Shown piece after piece: positions 1 to 5,406 of a stretch of 12,898 nt of DNA (position 1 is the first letter of the stretch; the number at the start of each line of letters is the position of its first letter). The notes beneath the pieces were generated by a model. It was given only the letters and a program-made list of their open reading frames with translations, searched no databases and was not told the DNA's origin. The position numbers and the translations under genes are program-made. Source of the stretch: an uncultured Bacteroidales bacterium (GTDB taxonomy: Bacteria > Bacteroidota > Bacteroidia > Bacteroidales > P3); contig CAJOQB010000082.1 in assembly GCA_905236405.1 (NCBI GenBank), positions 1-12,898 on the forward strand, given 5' to 3'.

Positions 1-87
1 GGAAAGGAGGGGATTCGAACCCCTGAAGCGCTTTTAACGCTTACTCGCTTTCCAGGCGGGCCTCTTCAACCACTCGAGCACCTTTCC
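1..87 (-). tRNA. tRNA-Ser (anticodon GGA)
   Basis: This is a class II tRNA read on the minus strand from 87 to 1. It delivers serine to UCC/UCU codons. The 7-bp acceptor stem (81-87 with 1-7) is perfect, the D stem is CTC/GAG, and the anticodon loop is CTGGAAA with anticodon GGA at 53-51. A long variable arm typical of tRNA-Ser is present (AAGCG at 42-38 pairing with CGCTT at 30-26), followed by a perfect T arm (24-8) with loop TTCGAAT. The discriminator base and any encoded CCA fall outside the window, so the 3' end is cut by one base. One oddity is a C-A mismatch in the second pair of the anticodon stem (59 opposite 45). It has its own promoter upstream. Confidence 0.96.
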
Positions 88-151
88 GAATCGTTGTTTA
101 TACAAAAGGAATCAATCGTTTACGTTATCAACCGTTCCTTGTTTGCGTTTG

Positions 152-183
152 CAAAAGTAGCACCTTTTTCGGAACTGGCCAAA
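152..183 (-). promoter_or_regulatory. Bacteroidetes-type promoter for the tRNA-Ser gene
   Basis: Read on the minus strand, TACTTTTG at 159-152 matches the -7 consensus TAnnTTTG and is followed by CA, as is common in Bacteroidales. TTTG at 183-180 matches the -33 element, with a 20-base gap, close to the expected spacing. Transcription would start near 145 and give a leader of roughly 55-60 bases before the mature tRNA end at 87. The motifs are seen; the start site is inferred. Confidence 0.6.
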
Positions 184-208
184 TTTTTTTTCATTTACAG
201 CCTTTTTT

Positions 209-242
209 GCTTGCGACTGCTCCGGCATCCACTGCCGCAAGC
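209..242. repeat. Intergenic inverted repeat, 7-bp stem
   Basis: GCTTGCG at 209-215 is perfectly complementary to CGCAAGC at 236-242, around a 20-base loop. It lies in the gene-free stretch between the tRNA promoter and the peptidase terminator, right next to the larger palindrome at 251-334. No poly-T tract follows it on either strand, so it is not an obvious terminator. Its function is unknown. Confidence 0.5.
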
Positions 243-250
243 ACCATTTT

Positions 251-334
251 CCACAGTCGCCTGCATCGGTTCACACAGCATAGCAATTACCCTCGGAGAA
301 GCTATGCTGCGACCCCTCCCGCAGGCGCCTGTGG
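251..334. repeat. Long imperfect palindrome (about 84 nt) in gene-free stretch
   Basis: Three nested helices stack into one long hairpin. The outer helix is 251-264 with 321-334 (13 of 14 positions pair, mismatch 257/328). A short middle helix is 268-271 with 311-314, counting one G-T pair. A perfect 9-bp inner helix is CAGCATAGC (276-284) with GCTATGCTG (301-309), enclosing a 16-base loop. The right arm can alternatively fold on itself: CCTCCC at 315-320 pairs with GGGAGG at 333-338, extended inward. No protein-coding signal is convincing here. It could be a structured RNA, a REP/MITE-like dispersed palindrome, or a protein-binding site; the sequence does not decide. Confidence 0.6.
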
Positions 335-362
335 GAGGTAAAACACCCGCCTCCTCGAACCC

Positions 363-386
363 CTTTGTTAATCAATTTTAACAAAG
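363..386. repeat. Perfect 9-bp AT-rich inverted repeat
   Basis: CTTTGTTAA (363-371) and TTAACAAAG (378-386) are exact reverse complements around a 6-base spacer. It sits immediately beyond the GC-rich terminator hairpin of the M49 peptidase gene (390-423). It could be a secondary transcript end or an operator-like site; nothing further shows its role. Confidence 0.45.
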
Positions 387-389
387 AAT

Positions 390-423
390 GATGGCGGCGA
401 ACCCAAAGAGGTTCACCGCCATC
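390..423 (-). terminator. Intrinsic terminator of the transporter-peptidase unit
   Basis: A stem of 13 pairs with one C-A mismatch (390-403 with 410-423) encloses a 6-base loop. It lies 22 bases past the peptidase stop codon. On the minus strand it is followed by a T-rich run (ATTCTTTGTTAAAA), which fits Rho-independent termination of leftward transcription. The tract is not a pure T run, so efficiency is uncertain. Confidence 0.7.
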
Positions 424-445
424 TAAAATAAACAAAACAAACGGA

Positions 446-2089
446 TTACAGACCGAGGGCTTTCAGACCTTGGTTGTAGCGGATGTCGAGGGGGATGTTG
501 GCGGCAGTGATGGCATTGAGGTCTTTCATCAGTTGCTCGCGGACGTTGCCGTTCTCCTTGGCATATTTCTCGGCAGCGGCCATGTCACCGTCACCCTCCA
601 TCTGGAGAATCAGGGCAGCCCATCCTTCCATGGCCTCGTGAGCCTTGGCCATATCGACGACATATTTGCCTTGGTCGTTGCGGGTGAAGGCACCTTTGTC
701 CTGGAAGTAGTTAAAGCACATCATGTTGGCGATGCCGTGAGCCTCGGTGGCACCGAAGCGGACGCTACGGAAAATGCCGGCCACAAAGGTGACATAGGCA
801 TCTTCGACGGTGATGTCGGTAATCTCGCCACGGTTGATGAGCTGCTCGGTGAGGAACAGACCGCAGATGTCGGCCTTGGCCTCTTCCCATGCACTGTACT
901 GGGCACCGAGGGCCTCGCGGCAGGGCTTGCCGGTGGTAACAGTCTTCTTGATACCGAGACCGTGAGCCACCTCATGGTAGCACACATTGGAGAAGAAAGC
1001 GTCGAACTTCACGTTGTCGAGCTGGTCGTCGCAAATCAGCAGGTTGGCGATGGGGACCATGATTTTCTCGTACTTGGCCTGCATGGCGTTCTTCAGTTGC
1101 AGACGACGGGTGCCGTATTTCAGATGCACACGCTCGTCGTTGGGCAGGTTGATGGCGATGGTCTTCGAAGCGGCGTTGCAGTCACCGGCGTAGTAGACCA
1201 CATCGTAGACATTGAGGTCGCTCTTGGTGCCAGGCACTTCCTGTTTGTATTTGGGATCGCAGGGCAGTTCCTTCTGCAGCATGGGGAGCATGGCGGTGAA
1301 CTTCGAGAGGCGGTTGCTCCACTCCTCGTCTTTCAGGAGGATGAAGCTCTCGTGAGAGGTCTTGCGGCCATAGAGGGCGTCGTCGTAGTTCTCGATAGGA
1401 CCGACCACGAAGTCAATCTTGCTGCTCTTCATATCCATCCAAGCGAAATCGGAAGCCAGATAGTCGTCGGTCTGGAATGCCTTGCGGCGTTCGGTGAGGT
1501 AACGCTTCAGGCCGGCATCCTCAGCCAAGTCGATGGCCACACCCATCAGCGAGTCGACCTTGGCCAGTTGGGTAGCGAAAGCCTCGTGGTAGGGGACGGC
1601 CTTCAGAGCACCGTTCTCGTCGCGGCGAAGGAGGCTGTACTGGCTGTCCTTCCATGGGTCTTGCAGAGCGTCGTATTCCTCCTGCGTCATGTCGACAGGA
1701 TAGAAGTTGGCCCCTTTGGGTTTCTCGCCGAAGCCAGGGATGAAGGGTTTCTCGGCATCGAGCTTGTCCCAAGCACCGTACTGAATCATGGCGAACTCTT
1801 TCATCCAGGGGTCGTTCAAGGTGTCGAGCCCCTTCTTGTTCTCCCATCCGAAGTTCTCTTCCCAGTAGATTTCATCCATGATGTCGGCAATCTGGATGAA
1901 GATGGGGATAAGTTGTTTCTCCTTTTCGGAGAGGTTGTTGATAAGGTCGCTTGCCAATGTGTATTCGGCATACGACTCCACCTTGGCCTGCAGTTCGCTG
2001 ATTTCGTTTGTAGGCTCGGCGGTTTTGTTTTTGCAACCCACGGTTGCCATCATAGCTAAAGCCATAAAGCCAATAGTTATCTTCTTCAT
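446..2089 (-). CDS. M49-family (dipeptidyl-peptidase III-like) zinc peptidase, lipoprotein
   Basis: The 547-residue product begins with a lipoprotein signal (hydrophobic stretch 5-18, predicted acylated Cys19 in TVGC), so it probably acts in the periplasm or on the surface, attached to a membrane. Zinc-site motifs are HEVAH at 372-376 and EEAKAD at 402-407, the two-part arrangement of M49 peptidases, which release dipeptides from the N-termini of short peptides. The first motif has the five-residue HExxH form rather than the six-residue HExxxH of classical DPP III; such variants are known in some bacterial M49 enzymes. A conserved stretch RFGATEAHGIAN follows at 444-455. The gene lies 78 bp downstream of a peptide transporter in the same direction, supporting a role in peptide use. 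Its start is A-rich without a Shine-Dalgarno sequence, usual for the phylum. Family assignment is good; exact substrate is inferred. Confidence 0.88.
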   Translation of the reverse strand: MKKITIGFMALAMMATVGCKNKTAEPTNEISELQAKVESYAEYTLASDLINNLSEKEKQLIPIFIQIADIMDEIYWEENFGWENKKGLDTLNDPWMKEFAMIQYGAWDKLDAEKPFIPGFGEKPKGANFYPVDMTQEEYDALQDPWKDSQYSLLRRDENGALKAVPYHEAFATQLAKVDSLMGVAIDLAEDAGLKRYLTERRKAFQTDDYLASDFAWMDMKSSKIDFVVGPIENYDDALYGRKTSHESFILLKDEEWSNRLSKFTAMLPMLQKELPCDPKYKQEVPGTKSDLNVYDVVYYAGDCNAASKTIAINLPNDERVHLKYGTRRLQLKNAMQAKYEKIMVPIANLLICDDQLDNVKFDAFFSNVCYHEVAHGLGIKKTVTTGKPCREALGAQYSAWEEAKADICGLFLTEQLINRGEITDITVEDAYVTFVAGIFRSVRFGATEAHGIANMMCFNYFQDKGAFTRNDQGKYVVDMAKAHEAMEGWAALILQMEGDGDMAAAEKYAKENGNVREQLMKDLNAITAANIPLDIRYNQGLKALGL

Positions 2090-2116
2090 TGTTTTATACT
2101 GTTTTTGTTTGGACAG

Positions 2117-2152
2117 ACAACGGGCCCAAGCGGCGATGCTTGGACCCGTTGT
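2117..2152 (-). terminator. Strong hairpin between transporter and peptidase genes
   Basis: A stem of 14 pairs with one mismatch (2117-2131 with 2138-2152) encloses a 6-base loop, 15 bases past the transporter stop codon and 27 bases before the peptidase start. On the minus strand it is followed by A-rich rather than T-rich sequence, so it is not a textbook intrinsic terminator. It may be a partial terminator, an mRNA stabiliser or a processing site that sets unequal expression of the two genes. Confidence 0.5.
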
Positions 2153-2167
2153 GTCGATGGTTAATGA

Positions 2168-3901
2168 TTATTCGTTGTTTTCTTTCAGTTCTTCGGTGGC
2201 CACTTTCTCACCGGTGACACGCTCCAACCACTTCACCATACCGAACATCACCGACATGGAGACGAAGCAGATAAGGAGGAACACGCCCCAGCATTTCCAG
2301 ATAGGCCATGCGTTGAGCATGACGGGACCTACGAAGATGAAGAGGTTACCGATAGCGGTAGCACCCAACCACAGACCTTGGCAGAGACCTACCATGTGAC
2401 GAGGAGCCACCTTGGAGACGAACGACAGACCCAGCGGGCTGATGAAGAGTTCGGCAACGGTAAGGAAGAAGTAGGTGACAATCATCACCCAAGGAGCTGC
2501 CTTGGCCAATCCAGCGGCGGCCATTTGTGCGGCATCCATGGCGCGGAACTCGTCGCCCGAAGGATAGTTGCTGACGATAGAGAAGATGGTGAGGAACAGA
2601 TAGGCACAACCTGCTATACCCATACCCAAAGCAATCTTGCGAGGAGTGGACACCGGTTTTCCTTTACGTGCAAGGACAGCGAAGATACCCATCACAAGAG
2701 GCGTGAGGATGATGACGAAGAGCGGGTTGAGAGCCTGCCAGATTTCAGGAGCCAGTTTGTCGGAGTTGACAAAGTCGCGAGCGAAGACCGACAACGACTG
2801 TCCGTTCTGGTGGAACGACAACCAGAAGAACACAGCGATACCCAGCACGGCGAACAGAGCGGCCATACGCTGTTTGATTTCCTTGGCCATAGCTTGCTTC
2901 TCCTCAGCGGTGTATTCGACAACCTGTTGTGCCTCTTTCTTGCTCGGCTGCGGGAACTTCTTCTTCTGAGTGAAGAAGATGGTAAGCGAAATCAGCATGG
3001 CAATCACAGAGACGATGAACGAGTAGTGTACACCCTGGTTGAACACAAGGATGTAGTCGGAGCTGAACTGGACAAGGTCGGTAGGCACGACACCATCGGC
3101 AACAGACTTGGTGATGGTCTCAGTGAATTTCTGAGTAGCCTCGCCCGAAGCCAGATACTGGTGAGCCAAACCAGCCATATCAGCATTGTAGACGAAGTTG
3201 TGAGCCTTTAGCCACCACTCTCTGAGAAGAGGAGCGATGAAAGGAGCAATCACACCGCCAATGTTGATGAACACATAGAAAATCTGGAAGCCGCTGTCGC
3301 GTTTGTCCTTGGCCTCGGCGAGAGCCTCGGGACCCTTCTTGGCAGCCTCGGCCTCGAAGTTGTCGTACATCTGACCCACCAATGCCTGCAGGTTGCCCTT
3401 GAACAGACCGTTACCAAAGGCAATGCACAGCAGAGCGAAGCAGGTGAAGATGAGGATACCCCACCAAGCGCCGCTGCCGTCGGCAATAAAGCCATCGGCA
3501 TTCTTGCTGAACAAGGGGATAGCCATACCGATATAGCCGAAGGCCATAATCACCAAGCCCCACTGTATGGTACGGTTGTAGTTCTGGGTGCGGTCGGCGA
3601 TGATACCGCCCACCAAACTCAGCACATAGATTCCAAAGTAGAACACCGAATAGATAACACCTGCAGTGCCATCGGGCAAGCCAAACTTGGAGACGATGAA
3701 GAGCAGGAGGATAGCGTTCATGATGTAGTAGCCGAAACGCTCTCCCATGTTGCTCAATGCAGCTGCGATAAGACCTTTCGGGTGCTTCTTGGATTCGCTA
3801 AGGTAGAATACCAAGAACGGTATCACTACCAGAAGAATGCAGAAGAAAATCACCCATGTGGCGTGATTCTGCCAAAGTGTAGCAATTGATAACAAGTTCA
3901 T
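2168..3901 (-). CDS. POT/PTR2-family proton-coupled oligopeptide transporter
   Basis: The 577-residue integral inner-membrane protein of the major facilitator superfamily should import di- and tripeptides with protons. Visible signatures are ERFGYY (54-59), GGIIADR (98-104), FGNGLFKGN (162-170), the PTR2 signature FYVFINIGG (208-216), and AELFISPLG (483-491) before SKVAP. Multiple hydrophobic segments cover the length. An extra hydrophobic segment (about 14-34) precedes the usual first helix, and a hydrophilic region lies around 235-285. Oddity: in the family motif ExxER the first glutamate, part of proton coupling in characterised members, is Asn51 here, while Glu54 and Arg55 remain. The leader is very AT-rich with no Shine-Dalgarno sequence. 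Downstream lies an M49 peptidase, suggesting a peptide-utilisation unit. Confidence 0.93.
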   Translation of the reverse strand: MNLLSIATLWQNHATWVIFFCILLVVIPFLVFYLSESKKHPKGLIAAALSNMGERFGYYIMNAILLLFIVSKFGLPDGTAGVIYSVFYFGIYVLSLVGGIIADRTQNYNRTIQWGLVIMAFGYIGMAIPLFSKNADGFIADGSGAWWGILIFTCFALLCIAFGNGLFKGNLQALVGQMYDNFEAEAAKKGPEALAEAKDKRDSGFQIFYVFINIGGVIAPFIAPLLREWWLKAHNFVYNADMAGLAHQYLASGEATQKFTETITKSVADGVVPTDLVQFSSDYILVFNQGVHYSFIVSVIAMLISLTIFFTQKKKFPQPSKKEAQQVVEYTAEEKQAMAKEIKQRMAALFAVLGIAVFFWLSFHQNGQSLSVFARDFVNSDKLAPEIWQALNPLFVIILTPLVMGIFAVLARKGKPVSTPRKIALGMGIAGCAYLFLTIFSIVSNYPSGDEFRAMDAAQMAAAGLAKAAPWVMIVTYFFLTVAELFISPLGLSFVSKVAPRHMVGLCQGLWLGATAIGNLFIFVGPVMLNAWPIWKCWGVFLLICFVSMSVMFGMVKWLERVTGEKVATEELKENNE

Positions 3902-3916
3902 AAGCTGATTTTTTAA

Positions 3917-3948
3917 TTAATTGTTATTATTTAATTATTTAATTGTTA
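3917..3948 (-). repeat. Two 10-bp direct repeats in the transporter leader
   Basis: TTAATTGTTA occurs at 3917-3926 and again at 3939-3948, exactly 22 bp apart (about two helical turns), in a strongly AT-rich stretch just upstream of the transporter start at 3901. It could be a regulator site in the leader or only low-complexity sequence that keeps the start region unstructured. Confidence 0.4.
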
Positions 3949-3997
3949 ACACATTTAAGAATTACATACCCAAAGGCCGCTATTAGTAACGGAATTG

Positions 3998-4031
3998 CAA
4001 AAATACAAAAGTTTTTGGAATCCAACACAAA
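3998..4031 (-). promoter_or_regulatory. Promoter for the peptide transporter gene
   Basis: On the minus strand, TATTTTTG at 4005-3998 followed by CA matches the Bacteroidetes -7 box TAnnTTTG. TTTG at 4031-4028 is a -33 candidate, though its 22-base gap is slightly long. Transcription would start near 3991 and give an AT-rich leader of about 90 bases. The -7 box is convincing; the -33 element less so. Confidence 0.5.
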
Positions 4032-4039
4032 AAGATTCG

Positions 4040-4051
4040 CTTTTGCAAAAG
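4040..4051. promoter_or_regulatory. 12-bp perfect palindrome between divergent promoters
   Basis: CTTTTGCAAAAG is a perfect palindrome in the divergent region, roughly 50-60 bases upstream of the predicted transporter start site and 73-84 upstream of the predicted Sua5 gene start site. The position suits a regulator site, but AT-rich palindromes of this length also arise by chance. Confidence 0.3.
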
Positions 4052-4083
4052 TCAATCCGCTTTTCTTTTTGCTAAAAGTTGCG

Positions 4084-4100
4084 GAATTGGCTGCCAATTC
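4084..4100. promoter_or_regulatory. Operator-like 17-bp inverted repeat over the Sua5 promoter
   Basis: GAATTGG-CTG-CCAATTC has perfect 7-bp arms and a 3-base spacer. It covers the TTGG that would serve as the -33 element of the rightward promoter, so a protein bound here would block it. The binding protein is unknown, and no regulator gene is encoded nearby. Confidence 0.4.
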
Positions 4101-4120
4101 ATTTATTAGTAGTATCTTTG
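4087..4120 (+). promoter_or_regulatory. Promoter for the Sua5/phosphopantetheinyl transferase pair
   Basis: TATCTTTG at 4113-4120, followed by CA, is an excellent match to the Bacteroidetes -7 box. TTGG at 4087-4090 is a weaker -33 element with a 22-base gap. Transcription should start near 4124, which rules out in-frame start codons upstream of this box and places the true start of the downstream gene at 4139 or 4148. Confidence 0.65.
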
Positions 4121-4138
4121 CAACCGATTATTCAAGGC

Positions 4139-4732
4139 ATGGACACCATGACAGAACAGCATCTTCTTGCAGAGACAGTGGAGGATACCCTGCACCACTT
4201 GCGGCAGGGGCACACCATCCTTTACCCTACCGATACCATCTGGGGCATCGGTTGCGATGCCACCTACAGCGACGCCATCGAACGGCTCTATGCCGTCAAA
4301 CGACGCGACCATAGCAAGAGCATGTTGATACTTTGTGCCGACACCGACATGGTACGACGTTATGTGCCGACAGCCACCGACACCATGTTGCGGCAAGCCA
4401 CCGAAGGCGACCGCCCCACCACCGTCATCTTCCCCCATGCCGAAGGGCTGCCGCACAACCTGTTGGCCGCCGATGGCAGCATCGGCATCCGCATCCCGCG
4501 GCACGACTTCTGCCAACAGCTCCTTCGCAGCTTGGGGCATCCCGTCGTCAGCACCAGCGCCAACCTCTCGGGTCACCCCTCCCCTGCCGCCTATGCCGAC
4601 ATCGAGACCGCCTTGAAAGAACAAATCGACTACTGTGTGCCTCCCCTGCCCCTCTTCGACCACGCCACCCATGTGGGCTCGCGTATCGTCAAGGTTGAGG
4701 CCGACGGCACCGTTACCCTCATCCGACCATAG
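4139..4732 (+). CDS. L-threonylcarbamoyladenylate synthase (Sua5/YrdC/TsaC family)
   Basis: This cytoplasmic enzyme makes threonylcarbamoyl-AMP from threonine, bicarbonate and ATP, the first step of t6A formation at position 37 of tRNAs reading ANN codons. The 197-residue product is a single YrdC domain without the C-terminal Sua5 domain. Visible motifs are YPTDTIWGIG (29-38), KRRDHSK (54-60), RPTTVIF (92-98), GIRIP (116-120), STSANLSG (138-145) and SRIVK near the end. I chose ATG 4139 because the promoter -7 box (4113-4120) lies inside the longer open frame that begins at 4079. ATG 4148, with AAGG 10 bases upstream, is an equally reasonable start and gives 194 residues. The stop is followed after two bases by the next ATG, so the two genes are probably translationally coupled. 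Confidence 0.92.
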   Translation: MDTMTEQHLLAETVEDTLHHLRQGHTILYPTDTIWGIGCDATYSDAIERLYAVKRRDHSKSMLILCADTDMVRRYVPTATDTMLRQATEGDRPTTVIFPHAEGLPHNLLAADGSIGIRIPRHDFCQQLLRSLGHPVVSTSANLSGHPSPAAYADIETALKEQIDYCVPPLPLFDHATHVGSRIVKVEADGTVTLIRP

Positions 4733-4734
4733 CC

Positions 4735-5406
4735 ATGAATCTCTATCTCTTCCCCCACCCCGAGACGGTCGACACCGCCACCATCGACCGATGGATAGCC
4801 CTTTTCCCCGACGACCAGCAAGCCTATCTCGGCAAACTCAAAAGCCCTCGCGGTCGTGCCGAAGCCACCTTGGCCAATATGCTGCTGCTGGCAGGGCTCG
4901 ACAACGAACAGCCTGCCGGCGACGACGACCTGACGCTCCACTGGGTGGAACGACCGCAGCTCGACAGCATAGCTGAACGGCTGGCCGCCAACCCCGCCCT
5001 CTTTCCCCCTTTCGACATCGCCGAACGGGGCAAGCCCTATCTGCACGACACCCCCGACCTGTTTTTCAACCTCAGCCATTGCCGCACCGTGGTGGCCTGC
5101 GTCTTGCACCGCAGCGAGGTGGGTGTCGACGTGGAATGCCGCCGCCCCTACCAAGCATCGTTCATCCGCCGCGTCTTCTCCGCCGAAGAGCAAGAGCAGA
5201 TATACAAAAGCGAAGATCCACAGCTGACTTTTGTTCAACTGTGGACCCGTAAAGAAGCTTATGTAAAGTATACCGGTACCGGCATCCTCGGGCTCGACTT
5301 CCTGCAGGGCATCCCGCCCTGCGACCCGTCGCTTCGGCTATTGAGCATCCCCTTGCCCGAGGTCGAAGGGGTGGTCACCATTATCTTCTCCGACGGCCTC
5401 GCATAG
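4735..5406 (+). CDS. 4'-phosphopantetheinyl transferase (Sfp type)
   Basis: The 223-residue cytoplasmic enzyme transfers the phosphopantetheine arm of coenzyme A to a serine of acyl or peptidyl carrier proteins. Family motifs appear in order: GKPYL (99-103), FNLSHC (111-116), GVDVE (130-134, with magnesium-binding Asp132 and Glu134), FSAEEQE (148-154) and WTRKEAYVK (170-178, with the conserved W, KE and K). Length matches Sfp-type enzymes. The gene starts two bases after the Sua5 stop, so it is transcribed with it; the pairing does not suggest a shared pathway. No carrier protein or synthase gene is nearby, so its target is likely fatty-acid synthase ACP or one encoded elsewhere. Its last 26 bases overlap, tail to tail, the end of the minus-strand lipoprotein gene. 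Confidence 0.93.
   Translation: MNLYLFPHPETVDTATIDRWIALFPDDQQAYLGKLKSPRGRAEATLANMLLLAGLDNEQPAGDDDLTLHWVERPQLDSIAERLAANPALFPPFDIAERGKPYLHDTPDLFFNLSHCRTVVACVLHRSEVGVDVECRRPYQASFIRRVFSAEEQEQIYKSEDPQLTFVQLWTRKEAYVKYTGTGILGLDFLQGIPPCDPSLRLLSIPLPEVEGVVTIIFSDGLA

Noticed and set aside
94..381. 95-codon plus-strand frame beside the tRNA
   Set aside because: It runs through the tRNA promoter and the nested palindromes, has no recognisable motif and no good start context.
470..2059. 529-codon open frame on the plus strand opposite the M49 peptidase gene
   Set aside because: It is an antisense shadow of a strongly recognisable peptidase. The translation is low-complexity (Val/Leu/Gly/His-rich) with no domain, and it has no promoter of its own.
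4079..4138. Upstream in-frame extension of the Sua5-family gene
   Set aside because: The -7 promoter box at 4113-4120 lies inside it, and Sua5/YrdC proteins do not normally carry this hydrophobic extension.
4106..4672. 188-codon minus-strand frame opposite the Sua5 gene
   Set aside because: It is a shadow of a clearly conserved YrdC-domain gene; its Gly/Val/Asp-rich translation has no motif.
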